64,000 nt of DNA from positions 93,450-157,449 of the forward strand of contig NZ_PYBV01000012.1 of the NCBI RefSeq assembly GCF_003205615.1, given 5' to 3'. Positions 17,864 to 25,744 of this stretch are shown here, piece by piece. The DNA comes from Micromonospora arborensis. GTDB lineage: Bacteria > Actinomycetota > Actinomycetes > Mycobacteriales > Micromonosporaceae. Every line of letters begins with the position of its first letter. The first letter of the stretch is position 1. The notes beneath the pieces are model-generated. The model did not search any database, was not told where the DNA came from, and saw nothing but the letters and a program-made list of their open reading frames with translations. A program made the position numbers and the translations under genes.

Positions 17864-19015
17864 ATGACCACGGACACCACGGGCGCTGCCGCCCGAGACG
17901 GAGAACCCCGCCCCGGCGGACCGGCCGACTCGCCCTTCATCCGGGCCTGCCGACGCCGGCCCGTCCCGCACACCCCGGTCTGGTTCATGCGCCAGGCCGG
18001 TCGCTCTCTGCCGGAATACCGGGAGATCCGGGCGAGCGTGCCGATGCTGGAGTCCTGCCGTCGCCCGGAGTTGGTCACCGAGATCACCCTCCAGCCGGTG
18101 CGCCGGCACGGGGTGGACGCGGCGATCCTGTTCAGCGACATCGTGGTGCCGGTCGCCGCGGCCGGGGTCGACCTGGACATCGTGCCGGGCACCGGCCCGG
18201 TGGTCGCCGAGCCGGTCCGTACCGCCGCCGACGTCGAGCGGATCCGCCCGATCACCCGCGACGACGTCTCGTACGTGGACGAGGCCGTCCGGCAGTTGGT
18301 GGTCGAGCTGGGCGACACCCCGCTGATCGGTTTCGCCGGGGCGCCGTTCACCCTGGCCAGCTACCTGGTCGAGGGCGGGCCGTCGCGGACCCACGCGAAG
18401 ACCAAGGCCCTGATGTACGGCGATGAGGCGCTGTGGCACGCGCTCTGCGGCCGGCTCGCCGAGGTGACGCTGGCGTTCCTGCGGGTGCAGATCGAGGCCG
18501 GCGTGTCCGCCGTGCAGCTCTTCGACTCGTGGGCGGGCGCGCTCTCCGAGGCCGACTACCGCCGTTACGTGCTGCCGCACTCGACCGCCGTACTGAGCGG
18601 GCTGGTTGACGACTGCTCCGGGTCGGGGCGCGGCGACAGACGCGCCGAGCCGGAGCGGTCGCCCGCCGGGGTGCCGCGGATCCACTTCGGGGTGGGCACC
18701 GCCGAGCTGCTCGGCGCGATGGGCGAGGCCGGCGCGGACGTGGTCGGCGTCGACTGGCGTACCCCGCTGGACGTGGCCACGCACCGGATCGGCCCGGACA
18801 AGGCGGTGCAGGGCAACCTGGACCCGGCCGTGCTGCTCGCGCCGTGGCCGGTCGTGGAGGCCGAGGTGCGCCGCATTCTGGACCAGGGCTCGGCGGCCCC
18901 CGGGCACGTGTTCAACCTCGGCCACGGCGTGCTGCCGGAAGTCGACCCGGAGGTGTTGACCCGGGTGGTCGCGCTGGTGCACGAGCTTTCCAGCCGCCGG
19001 GCCGACCAGGGCTGA
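17864..19015 (+). CDS. hemE: Uroporphyrinogen decarboxylase
   Basis: It decarboxylates the four acetate side chains of uroporphyrinogen III to give coproporphyrinogen [19 protein letters not shown] is the family signature holding the substrate-binding Arg residues, and FSDIVVP and [17 protein letters not shown] are also present. The ATG at 17864 gives 383 aa, longer than the usual 340-355. Part of the excess is a hydrophilic insertion (about 18615-18665, [15 protein letters not shown]) just before [10 protein letters not shown]. The long upstream open frame is noise. The next two genes complete the heme branch in the same direction. Confidence 0.94.
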   Translation: MTTDTTGAAARDGEPRPGGPADSPFIRACRRRPVPHTPVWFMRQAGRSLPEYREIRASVPMLESCRRPELVTEITLQPVRRHGVDAAILFSDIVVPVAAAGVDLDIVPGTGPVVAEPVRTAADVERIRPITRDDVSYVDEAVRQLVVELGDTPLIGFAGAPFTLASYLVEGGPSRTHAKTKALMYGDEALWHALCGRLAEVTLAFLRVQIEAGVSAVQLFDSWAGALSEADYRRYVLPHSTAVLSGLVDDCSGSGRGDRRAEPERSPAGVPRIHFGVGTAELLGAMGEAGADVVGVDWRTPLDVATHRIGPDKAVQGNLDPAVLLAPWPVVEAEVRRILDQGSAAPGHVFNLGHGVLPEVDPEVLTRVVALVHELSSRRADQG

Positions 19016-19022
19016 GGCGGCA

Positions 19023-20432
19023 ATGCGGCAGCCCTGGCGGGTGGCGGTGGTCGGCGGCGGGATCGCGGGGTTGGCCGCCGCGGTCCGGTTGCGCGACCGC
19101 GCACCGGCCGGCACCGAGATCACGGTGTACGAGCAGTCCGGCGCGCTGGGCGGCAAGCTGCGCACCGGGGAGTTGGCTGGCCAGCCGGTGGAGCTCGGCG
19201 CCGAGTCGTTCCTGATGCGCGACCCGACGGGCGCCGAGAGCGCGGCGGTGGCGTTGGCCCGCCGGCTCGGGCTGGCGGACCGGATCGTGCACCCCACGGT
19301 CGGGCAGGCCGCGCTGGTGATCGATGGGGGGCTGCGCCCCATTCCGGGCGGCACCCTGGTGGGCGTACCCGGGGATCTGGACCGGGTGACCACGGTGGCC
19401 CGCCCGAGGACGGACGCCGACACCGACGGCGGCGGGCCGCTGGTCGGGCCGGACGAGGACGTCTCGGTGGGCGCGCTGGTGCGGTCCCGCTTCGGTGACG
19501 AGGTGGTCGAGCGGCTGGTCGACCCGATGTTGGGCGGTGTGTACGCGGGCCGCGCCGACGACCTCTCCCTGGTCACGACGATGCCGGCGCTGGCCCGCAC
19601 GGCCCGGGTGGAGCACACCCTGACCGGCGCGGTCCGGGCGGCGCAGGCCGCCGCGCCGCGCGCACCCGGCGCCCCGGTCTTCGGCACCCTGGTCGGTGGG
19701 CTCAGCACCCTGGTCGAGGCGGCGGTGACGGCCAGCGGCGCGACGGTACGGCGGGACGCCGCCGTCCGTGAGTTGACCCCGACCGACACGGGTTGGCGGC
19801 TCACGGTCGGCCCCACGCGTGCTCCCGAGCTGGTCGACGTGGACGCCGTCGTGCTGGCGGTGCCGGCGCGACCGGCGGCCCGGCTGCTCGCGGGCCCGGC
19901 CCCGGCGGCCGCGGCGAGTGTGGGGGAGCTGGACTACGCGAGCGTCGCGTTGGTCACCCTGGCGGTGCCGCAGCCGCAACTGCCCGAGTTGTCGGGCTTC
20001 CTGGTGCCCAGCACCGAAGGACTGCTGATCAAGGCCGCCACCTTCTTCACCACGAAGTGGGGGCACCTGCGCCGACCGGACGGGTTGGCGTTGGTGCGCG
20101 CGTCGGTCGGCCGGTACGGCGAGGAGGCGCACCTGCAGCGCCCCGACGCGGACCTGGCGACCACCGTGCACCGAGAGCTCTCGGCGGTGCTCGGCACCCC
20201 GCTGCCCGCCCCGGTCGACGGGCACGTGCAGCGGTGGGGCGGGGCACTGCCCCAGTACGCCCCGGGGCACGCCGACCGGGTCGCCGCCGCGCGGACGGCG
20301 TTGCGGGCCGCGCACCGCACCCTGGTCCTCGCCGGTGCCGGTTACGACGGTGTCGGCATCCCGGTCTGCGTCCGCTCCGGCGAGACGGCGGCCGAAGAGA
20401 TCATCACAGCACTGGGAGGATCGGCGAGATGA
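19023..20432 (+). CDS. cgoX: Coproporphyrinogen III oxidase (HemY-type FAD protein)
   Basis: The 469-aa protein begins with the FAD-binding Rossmann motif [19 protein letters not shown], followed by [12 protein letters not shown] and [12 protein letters not shown]. It belongs to the HemY family, which in actinobacteria and firmicutes oxidises coproporphyrinogen III to coproporphyrin III rather than acting on protoporphyrinogen. The presence of hemQ directly downstream, overlapping by 4 bases, supports that coproporphyrin-dependent assignment. The C-terminal [16 protein letters not shown] is the second FAD contact. No ferrochelatase gene is in the window. Confidence 0.9.
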   Translation: MRQPWRVAVVGGGIAGLAAAVRLRDRAPAGTEITVYEQSGALGGKLRTGELAGQPVELGAESFLMRDPTGAESAAVALARRLGLADRIVHPTVGQAALVIDGGLRPIPGGTLVGVPGDLDRVTTVARPRTDADTDGGGPLVGPDEDVSVGALVRSRFGDEVVERLVDPMLGGVYAGRADDLSLVTTMPALARTARVEHTLTGAVRAAQAAAPRAPGAPVFGTLVGGLSTLVEAAVTASGATVRRDAAVRELTPTDTGWRLTVGPTRAPELVDVDAVVLAVPARPAARLLAGPAPAAAASVGELDYASVALVTLAVPQPQLPELSGFLVPSTEGLLIKAATFFTTKWGHLRRPDGLALVRASVGRYGEEAHLQRPDADLATTVHRELSAVLGTPLPAPVDGHVQRWGGALPQYAPGHADRVAAARTALRAAHRTLVLAGAGYDGVGIPVCVRSGETAAEEIITALGGSAR

Positions 20433-21130
20433 CCGAGCAGTCCAACGCGGCCCGTTTGCGGGAGCTGAACGACAGCATCCGCTACACCATGTGGTCGGTG
20501 TTCCGGGCCAGCGCCCCGCTGCCGTCGCTGCGAGACAACGTCACCGGTGAGGTCGAGTCCCTCTTCGAGGAGTTGGCCGGCAAGGACGTGGTGGTTCGGG
20601 GCGTGTACGACGTCTCCGGCCTGCGCGCCGACGCGGACGTGATGATCTGGTGGCACTCCGCGTCCAGTGACGCGCTGCAGGACGCGTACCTGCGGTTCCG
20701 TCGCACCACGCTGGGGCGGGCGCTGACCCCGGTCTGGTCGCAGATGGCGCTGCACCGGCCGGCCGAGTTCAACAAGAGCCACATCCCGGCGTTCCTGGCC
20801 GGCGAGGAGGCCCGCCCGTACATCTGCGTCTACCCGTTCGTCCGCTCGTACGAGTGGTACCTGCTGCCCGACGCCGAGCGGCGCGAGATGCTGGCCGAGC
20901 ACGGAAAGATGGCCCGCGGCTACCCGGACGTACGGGCCAACACGGTCGCCTCGTTCGCGTTGGGTGACTACGAGTGGATGCTCGCGTTCGAGGCCGACGA
21001 GTTGCACCGGATCGTCGACCTGATGCGTGACCTGCGCGCCTCTGGCGCCCGCCGGCACGTCCGCGAGGAGGTCCCCTTCTACACGGGCCGCCGCCGCTCG
21101 GTCGCCGAGATCGTCAACTGCCTGGTCTGA
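20429..21130 (+). CDS. hemQ: Coproheme decarboxylase HemQ/ChdC
   Basis: The start overlaps the previous stop (ATGA) after GGGAGGA, giving 233 aa; the longer open frame upstream belongs to the other reading frame of cgoX. HemQ removes two propionates from coproheme to yield heme b, using peroxide. The chlorite-dismutase-like fold is recognised by [37 protein letters not shown] and [16 protein letters not shown] contains the tyrosine region that forms the redox-active radical in this family. It completes a hemE-cgoX-hemQ operon. Confidence 0.94.
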   Translation: MTEQSNAARLRELNDSIRYTMWSVFRASAPLPSLRDNVTGEVESLFEELAGKDVVVRGVYDVSGLRADADVMIWWHSASSDALQDAYLRFRRTTLGRALTPVWSQMALHRPAEFNKSHIPAFLAGEEARPYICVYPFVRSYEWYLLPDAERREMLAEHGKMARGYPDVRANTVASFALGDYEWMLAFEADELHRIVDLMRDLRASGARRHVREEVPFYTGRRRSVAEIVNCLV

Positions 21131-21184
21131 CCCGGTTCACAGCGGGCGGAGCATGACCCGCTGGCCGCGTCGAGAAACCACCGG

Positions 21185-21218
21185 CCGGTGCCGCACCCCC
21201 GCCCGGGTGCGGCACCGG
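21185..21218. terminator. Strong bidirectional hairpin between hemQ and the LPMO gene
   Basis: The 14-bp perfect arms at 21185-21198 and 21205-21218 with a 6-base loop lie between two converging stops (21130 and 21226). Confidence 0.8.
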
Positions 21219-21225
21219 ACGGGGG

Positions 21226-22365
21226 TCAACTGGTCGTCGTGCAGGAGACCAGCGGAACCGGGTTGCTGCCGTTCCACGAGCCGAGGAAACCGAACGTGGT
21301 GCTCGCTCCGGCGGCGAGGGTGCCGTTGTGGCTGACGTTGCGCGCGGTGACCAGCGTGCCGTTGGTGCTGACGGTGGTGTTCCACGACGAGGTGACCTGT
21401 TGGCCGTTGCCGTAGTTCCAGCTTACCGACCAGCCTCGGGTGGGCGAGCCGCCGGCGGTCACCTTCACCTCGGCCTGGAAGCCGCCGGCCCACTGGCCGG
21501 TGACCTGGTACGTCGCCGTGCACGCCCCGGCCGGCGGCAGAGTCGGCGGCGGGGTGGTCGGCCGCGGCGAGGTGGGCGGGACCGTGGTGGGTGGGGCCGT
21601 GGTGGGCGGCGGAGTGGTGGGCGGGGGAGTCGTCGGCGGCGGGGTGGTCGGTGGCGGGGTGCTCGTCCCACCGAAGGTCACGTCGCTGCACAGGTAGTAC
21701 GACTGGTCCAGGTGGCTGGCCTGCCAGACGGTGTAGACGATGTGCCGCCCGGTGCGTCCGGACGCGTTGACCGGGATCTGGATGGAGACGCCACCGGTGT
21801 CCTGGTCCCACTGCGAGGCCGGGGTGTTGCCGATCTGGCCGGCCAGCTCCAGGTCGTCCCAACCGAGTGGCTCGGTGAGCGCGTTGAAGCCCTGCTTCGT
21901 CACGTACACCCGGATGTAGTCGGCGCCGTGACTGGCCTGGTCGAAGAAGCGGAGCCGGAAGTTGTTCGACACCGAGGTGGTCTTCCAGGCGCCGATGGTG
22001 TCCAACGCGTTGTAGCGCGGGCTCTGGGTGCGCCCGCCGCTGCACAGTTGGCCGTTGGGGACGGCGGCCTGGTGGTTGCCGCCGACGCCCTCGCGGAACA
22101 GGCCGTTCCAGTTCCACATGGCGGCCGGGTCGGCCTGCCAGGCCTGCCAGCACATCGGGTCCTCGGTGGCCATCCGGGGGTTCTGGAAATCGCTGCCCCA
22201 CCGTTGCCAGCAGCTGTAGTTGCGCGAGGCCGGGTCGACGACCGAGCCGTGCGCCGAGGCGGGCTGGGCCAGCATCGTCATCAGCGCGGTGGCCAGCAGG
22301 AGCGTGGCGGCCGACGCGACGGCGAGTGGCCGGAGCACGCGTGGTGATCGTACGAGAATAGACAT
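21226..22365 (-). CDS. Secreted AA10 lytic polysaccharide monooxygenase with CBM2 (cellulose-type)
   Basis: The 379-aa enzyme has a signal peptide (residues 1-38, ending PASA). The mature N-terminus is His39, which with His146 (DQASHGADYIRVY) forms the copper histidine brace. LGWDDLELAGQIGN and YYLCSDVTFGG place it with the cellulose-active actinobacterial LPMO10 group. The position equivalent to axial Phe219 of Streptomyces CelS2 appears to be Tyr223 here; that alignment is mine and approximate. A Pro/Thr linker of PPPTT repeats (about 234-280) joins a C-terminal CBM2 cellulose-binding module (ACTATYQVTGQWAGGF...CTTTS, with its Cys pair). It should oxidatively cleave crystalline cellulose outside the cell. 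Confidence 0.92.
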   Translation of the reverse strand: MSILVRSPRVLRPLAVASAATLLLATALMTMLAQPASAHGSVVDPASRNYSCWQRWGSDFQNPRMATEDPMCWQAWQADPAAMWNWNGLFREGVGGNHQAAVPNGQLCSGGRTQSPRYNALDTIGAWKTTSVSNNFRLRFFDQASHGADYIRVYVTKQGFNALTEPLGWDDLELAGQIGNTPASQWDQDTGGVSIQIPVNASGRTGRHIVYTVWQASHLDQSYYLCSDVTFGGTSTPPPTTPPPTTPPPTTPPPTTAPPTTVPPTSPRPTTPPPTLPPAGACTATYQVTGQWAGGFQAEVKVTAGGSPTRGWSVSWNYGNGQQVTSSWNTTVSTNGTLVTARNVSHNGTLAAGASTTFGFLGSWNGSNPVPLVSCTTTS

Positions 22366-22408
22366 GGAGCCCCCGGGGGGATGAGGTCGGACGACGACAC
22401 CCGGACCG

Positions 22409-22429
22409 CCGGGAGTTGCCCACTCCCGG
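22409..22429. promoter_or_regulatory. Inverted repeat in the LPMO leader
   Basis: CCGGGAGT and ACTCCCGG flank a TGCCC centre, 44-64 bases upstream of the LPMO start on its 5' side. It may be a 5'-UTR hairpin or a protein site. Its GGGAG/CTCCC halves recall the CebR box, but the spacing is wrong for it. Confidence 0.35.
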
Positions 22430-22483
22430 GCCTATTCGCTGGCTCCTGCGATGGCTCTACCCGGCACCATGCCAGATTGATAG

Positions 22484-22939
22484 TCAGGCGTCAATGGGCT
22501 CGCGTCGCATCGGCGTGTGGGGGATGCCGTCCTCGACGTACTCCGGGCCGCTGACCGCGAAGCCGTGCCGGGCGTAGAACGCGACCAGGTGCGACTGGGC
22601 CTCCAGCACGCAGGGCCGGTTGCCCAGGACCTCCAGCGCCGCCGTCATCAGCCGGCCGGCGTGCCCACCGCCGCGCGCCGCCGGCGCCACCACGACCCGA
22701 CCGATCCGGGCGGTGCCGTCGGGGTCGGCCAGGATCCGCAGGTACGCCAGCGGCGCACCGCCGTCGGTCAGCCAGAGATGCCGGGTGCCCGGCTCCACGT
22801 CCCGGCCGTCGAGTTCCGCGTAGGGGCAGTGCTGCTCCACCACGAACACGTCGATGCGCAGTTTGAGCAGATCGTGGAAGGTGCGGGCGTTCAGGTCGGC
22901 GAAGGAGGCCGTCCGGATTTCGGTGGTCTGCTGGGGCAC
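22484..22939 (-). CDS. elaA: ElaA-like GNAT N-acetyltransferase
   Basis: This 151-aa single-domain acetyltransferase shows the ElaA subfamily hallmarks: FHDLLKLRIDVFVVEQHCPYAELDG (read as LLKLRIDVFVVEQ and CPYAELD), LWLTDGGAPLAYLRI, IGRVVVAPAARGGGHAGRLM (acetyl-CoA pyrophosphate loop) and AQSHLVAFYARHGF. It should transfer acetyl from acetyl-CoA to a small amine or thiol; the substrate of ElaA is not established. The gene is monocistronic between the LPMO and the transporter, all on the minus strand. Confidence 0.85.
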   Translation of the reverse strand: MPQQTTEIRTASFADLNARTFHDLLKLRIDVFVVEQHCPYAELDGRDVEPGTRHLWLTDGGAPLAYLRILADPDGTARIGRVVVAPAARGGGHAGRLMTAALEVLGNRPCVLEAQSHLVAFYARHGFAVSGPEYVEDGIPHTPMRREPIDA

Positions 22940-23011
22940 CCACCGATGGTAGGCCGTGGCGTCCGGCCGGGCCGCGCGCGCCCGACCCGGCCGGATCCGC
23001 GCACGGTGTCG

Positions 23012-23962
23012 TCAGGCGGCCGGTGTCTTCGTGCCGGCGGGCGCCAGATAGGTGGCGGCCACGGCGGTGAGCAGCAGTACGCCGCCGCCGATGACCGGCA
23101 GCGGGAGTGGCTCGTGCAGCAGTGCCACCGCCAGTGCCGCGGCGGTGAGCGGTTCGAGCAGGGTCAGTACGGCGGCGACGCTGCCCGGGGTGGTGCGCAG
23201 CCCGGCGTAGAACAGCGCGTACGCCACCGCCGTGGTGACCACGCCGAGGTGCAGCAGCAGTGCCACGGTGTCGAGGCGTACCGGCGCGCTGACCCCGGCG
23301 ACCAGGGCGAACGGTGCCAGGGTCAGCGCGCCGACCGTGGTGGAGATGGTGGTCAGCGTCATCGGTTCGGTGCGCTGCGACACCTGCCGGCTGATCAGGG
23401 TGGTCACCGCGTACCCCAGGCCGGAGCCGGCCGCCGCGAGCAGGCCGAGCAGTGGGGCGGGCGCCGTGGCGTCGGGATCGGCCGTGGCGCCGGTGATCAG
23501 GACGAGACCGGCCACGGCGGCGACCAGCGTGCCGAGTCGCAGTGGGCCGGGGATCCGTCGGGCGTGCACCGCCTCCCAGGTCGCGGCGAGCACCGGGGCC
23601 ACGCCCAGGCTGACGACGGTGGCCACGCTGACGCCGGCCCAGGCCACGGCGGCGAAGTAGAGCGCCTGGTAGAGGCCGAGGCCGACGCCGGTGAGCAGCA
23701 GCGGTACGGGTGCCGCGCGCAGCGCGGCCAGCATCGCGCCGAGCCGAGGAGCGGTGCACGCCAGCAGGACGAGCGCGGCGATCGCGAGGCGGTGGAAGCC
23801 GATGCTCACCGGGCTGAGCCCGGTGCTCTCGCGCAGGAGTTGCACCGCCACGCCGGTGGTGCCCCACAGCACGCCGGTGACGGTGATCTGGATCAGGCCG
23901 GTGCGGGCCTGGGTGAGCGCCGGGGCCGGAGCGGCCGACGGCGCGGTACGGGAGATGGACAC
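23012..23962 (-). CDS. EamA/DMT-superfamily transporter with complex leader
   Basis: The 316-aa protein has about ten membrane helices arranged as two EamA repeats (VLWGTTGVAVQLL in the first, GLGYAVTTLISRQVSQ in the second), typical of drug/metabolite exporters of the RhtA/YdcZ-like kind. The GTG start at 23962 is chosen because CGGAG sits seven bases upstream. The substrate is unknown. Control is probably post-transcriptional: the 150-base leader contains a tiny ORF and four mutually complementary segments, the last overlapping this gene's ribosome site (annotated separately). By analogy with erm and cat leaders this would fit induction by a ribosome-stalling drug or by amino-acid shortage, and the protein may export that compound; this is inference. 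Confidence 0.85.
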   Translation of the reverse strand: MSISRTAPSAAPAPALTQARTGLIQITVTGVLWGTTGVAVQLLRESTGLSPVSIGFHRLAIAALVLLACTAPRLGAMLAALRAAPVPLLLTGVGLGLYQALYFAAVAWAGVSVATVVSLGVAPVLAATWEAVHARRIPGPLRLGTLVAAVAGLVLITGATADPDATAPAPLLGLLAAAGSGLGYAVTTLISRQVSQRTEPMTLTTISTTVGALTLAPFALVAGVSAPVRLDTVALLLHLGVVTTAVAYALFYAGLRTTPGSVAAVLTLLEPLTAAALAVALLHEPLPLPVIGGGVLLLTAVAATYLAPAGTKTPAA

Positions 23963-23966
23963 GGAT

Positions 23967-24082
23967 GCGCTCCGAGGGGTGAGCCGTTGACGGGGACGAC
24001 GTCGACGGAGCGCGCACGGCGAGGTGGCCGAGCCGGGTCAGTCACCCGGTCGGCGGAAGGCACGGCGCTCCGTCAGGAGCGC
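23967..24082 (-). promoter_or_regulatory. Candidate four-segment ribosome-dependent translational attenuator
   Basis: On the minus strand, 5' to 3', there are segment 1 GCGCTCC (24082-24076), segment 2 GACGGAGCGC (24074-24065), segment 3 GCGCTCCGTC (24013-24004) and segment 4 CGGAGCGC (23974-23967). Segments 1:2 pair over 7 bp with a TGAC loop, 2:3 over 10 bp, and 3:4 over 8 bp. Segment 4 contains the transporter's GGAG ribosome site, and segment 1 holds the last sense codons of the leader ORF. A smaller CCGGGT/ACCCGG hairpin lies between 2 and 3 (24033-24049). A ribosome paused at the end of the leader ORF would free segment 2 to capture 3 and expose the ribosome site. Confidence 0.7.
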
Positions 24083-24114
24083 GGTGGGGGCAGAACGCCC
24101 AGCAACGGCCGCAT
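24073..24114 (-). CDS. 13-codon leader peptide ORF (MRPLLGVLPPPRS)
   Basis: ATG at 24114 to TGA at 24075-24073, lying in the leader of the DMT transporter gene. The final codons (CGC TCC) and the stop fall inside hairpin 1:2, and three consecutive Pro codons, which slow ribosomes, come just before them. It has no Shine-Dalgarno sequence but is placed 7 bases after a TACGGT -10 box, so it is probably translated from a leaderless mRNA. This is the architecture of a regulatory leader peptide rather than a functional protein. Confidence 0.65.
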   Translation of the reverse strand: MRPLLGVLPPPRS

Positions 24115-24121
24115 GGGGACG

Positions 24122-24149
24122 ACCGTACCGCAGGGCGCGGCGGGGTCAG
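24122..24149 (-). promoter_or_regulatory. Promoter for the leader ORF and DMT transporter
   Basis: Read on the minus strand, CTGACC (24149-24144, -35), a 16-base spacer, TACGGT (24127-24122, -10) and 7 bases lead to the ATG of the leader ORF at 24114. The -35 overlaps the stop codon of the upstream zinc-ribbon gene. Confidence 0.55.
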
Positions 24150-24406
24150 GCTGGGCGTGCGCCGACAGCGTCGCGGATCTCGGCGCCCTCGGCGCCCTCG
24201 ACCGCGCGGGCGCAGTGTCCGCAGCAGAAGAACCGGCCGTTGACCTCGACGCCGTGCCCGACGATCTTGACTTGGCAGTGCTCGCAGATCGGTGCCATCC
24301 GGTGGACCGCGCACTCGAACGAGTCGAAGGTGTGCACGTCGCCGCTGACGGTGTGCACCTCGAACGCCATCCAGTAGTCGTTGCCGCAGACCTCGCACGT
24401 TGCCAT
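24146..24406 (-). CDS. Small zinc-ribbon protein
   Basis: The ATG at 24406 follows GGGAGG, giving 86 aa. Cys pairs are arranged as CEVCGNDYW, FECAVHRMAPICEHCQVKIVG (seen as SFECAVH and CEHCQ) and FFCCGHCAR, enough for two zinc sites in a treble-clef or MYND/TRASH-like arrangement. Metallochaperone, protein-protein adaptor and metal-sensor roles are all possible. I recognise it only as a conserved actinobacterial hypothetical. The transporter leader promoter overlaps its stop codon, so some read-through into the transporter is possible. Confidence 0.75.
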   Translation of the reverse strand: MATCEVCGNDYWMAFEVHTVSGDVHTFDSFECAVHRMAPICEHCQVKIVGHGVEVNGRFFCCGHCARAVEGAEGAEIRDAVGARPA

Positions 24407-24563
24407 GGCTAACCTCCCGATATCAGGACATGTATGCACAGATTGCCCCGAATTACGACATGCGTGCGGTGAAATGTCGATGTTCGGTGGCCCGGGCGGC
24501 GTGTCGGCCCCGGCGTGTTGCCAGTTGTGCCGGGTGAACCGCCGTAACCCCCGGAGGATCACA

Positions 24564-24839
24564 GTGATCAAGCGCAACAGGCTTTTCGGCAATCAGACCC
24601 GGGTCACCTTCTGTCTGCCCCGCGATGCCCCACCCGGTCCGGTGAGCGTCGTCGGTTCCTTCAACGGCTGGGAGCCGGGCCGGCACGAGTTGGTGATCCG
24701 CCGCGACGGCACCCGGACGGTCACCGTGAAGCTTCCGCCCGGGGAGCACCGGTTCCGCTACCTCGCCGCCGGCGGCGTCTGGTTGGACGACGAGTCGGCC
24801 GACCAGGTCGACGATCGTGGCAGCCTGCTCCGACTCTGA
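24564..24839 (+). CDS. Stand-alone CBM48 (isoamylase N-terminal-like) domain protein
   Basis: The GTG at 24564 is placed by GGAGGA at 24552-24557; the product is 91 aa. It is a single early-set immunoglobulin-like glycogen-binding module: VTFCLPRDAPPGPVSVVGSFNGW, of which VVGSFNGWEPG is the diagnostic part, then LPPGEHRFRYLAAGGVWLDDE. Such modules usually precede glycogen-branching or debranching domains or act as AMPK beta subunits; here there is no catalytic partner. It may tether glycogen or another partner enzyme. A very clear intrinsic terminator follows. Confidence 0.8.
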   Translation: MIKRNRLFGNQTRVTFCLPRDAPPGPVSVVGSFNGWEPGRHELVIRRDGTRTVTVKLPPGEHRFRYLAAGGVWLDDESADQVDDRGSLLRL

Positions 24840-24851
24840 CCACGAAACTCG

Positions 24852-24879
24852 CCCCCATCGATGTATTTATCGATGGGGG
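24852..24879 (+). terminator. Rho-independent terminator after the CBM48 gene
   Basis: CCCCCATCGAT, a GTATTT loop and ATCGATGGGGG followed by TCTTT; 11 perfect base pairs with a T-rich tail, 12 bases after the stop. Confidence 0.92.
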
Positions 24880-24943
24880 TCTTTACTGTTAACAATGTTT
24901 AAATTACGTTGAGGGGCACGTCACCAGAGAAGGAGCCGCCCCG

Positions 24944-25681
24944 ATGCGTCGAAAAATCACCGTCCCGCTGGTGGCGGCGGGTGCCGTCGCCGCCACCCTC
25001 ACCGTCGCCGCCCCCGCGCAGGCACACGGTTACGTCTCCGCCCCGCCGAGCCGGCAGGCGCTCTGCGCGCAGGGCCGGGTGCCCGACTGCGGGCAGATCA
25101 AGTACGAGCCGCAGAGCGTCGAGGGGCCCAAGGGCCTGCGTAGCTGCAACGCCGGGATCGCCCAGTTCGCCGTCCTCAACGACGACAGCCGGGGCTGGCC
25201 GGCCACCTCGGTCGGCAGCTCACTGACCTTCACCTGGGTCAACACCGCCCGGCACGCCACCAGCAACTGGGAGTACTGGATCGGCAACACCCGGGTCGGC
25301 GTGGTCAACGGCAACGGCCAGCAGCCGGGGGCCACGGTCTCGCACACCGTCAACCTCGGCGGCTACTCCGGCCGCCAGAAGATCCTCGCGGTGTGGAACA
25401 TCTCCGACACCGCGAACGCCTTCTACTCCTGCATCGACGTGCAGATCGGCGGCGGAGGCGGACCGGCGCCCACCCCGACCACGTCACCCACCCCACGGCC
25501 CACTCCGACCACCGCACCGTCCACCACGCCCGCCCCGGGCGGCAGCTGGACGACCGGCCGGGCGTACCAGGTCGGCGACCAGGTCACCTACGGCGGGCGG
25601 ACGTACCGCTGCCGGCAGGCGCACACGGCGATCCCCGGGTGGGAGCCGCCGAACGTACCGGCGCTCTGGCTCCAGGTCTGA
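24944..25681 (+). CDS. Secreted AA10 lytic polysaccharide monooxygenase with CBM5-type domain (chitin-type)
   Basis: GAAGGAG precedes the ATG. The signal peptide spans residues 1-27 (ending PAQA), exposing His28, the first ligand of the copper brace; His104 (NTARHATSNW) is the second and Phe160 (ANAFYSC) the likely axial residue. The catalytic domain is short and resembles chitin-active LPMO10s (HGYVSAPPSRQALC, ATSNWEYWI). A Pro/Thr linker leads to a C-terminal module of about 45 residues, WTTGRAYQVGDQVTYGGRTY...WEPPNVPALWLQV, the CBM5/12 chitin-binding fold. An unusually AT-rich promoter stretch (24880-24915) precedes it. It probably acts on chitin, complementing the cellulose-type enzyme 2.6 kb away. 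Confidence 0.9.
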   Translation: MRRKITVPLVAAGAVAATLTVAAPAQAHGYVSAPPSRQALCAQGRVPDCGQIKYEPQSVEGPKGLRSCNAGIAQFAVLNDDSRGWPATSVGSSLTFTWVNTARHATSNWEYWIGNTRVGVVNGNGQQPGATVSHTVNLGGYSGRQKILAVWNISDTANAFYSCIDVQIGGGGGPAPTPTTSPTPRPTPTTAPSTTPAPGGSWTTGRAYQVGDQVTYGGRTYRCRQAHTAIPGWEPPNVPALWLQV

Positions 25682-25744
25682 CCGCACGGGTGCGGCCGCT
25701 GGTCGCACCCGTGTCGCCGCCCTCGCGTGAACGGAGCACCCGGC

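Noticed and set aside
16898..19816. 972-aa minus-strand open frame
   Set aside because: It lies opposite hemE/cgoX, whose family motifs are unmistakable, and is Arg/Ser/Pro-rich without motifs; a GC-bias shadow.
22409..22429. Possible CebR box upstream of the cellulose-type LPMO
   Set aside because: It has GGGAG and CTCCC halves but seven bases between them instead of two, so it does not match the 14-bp consensus.
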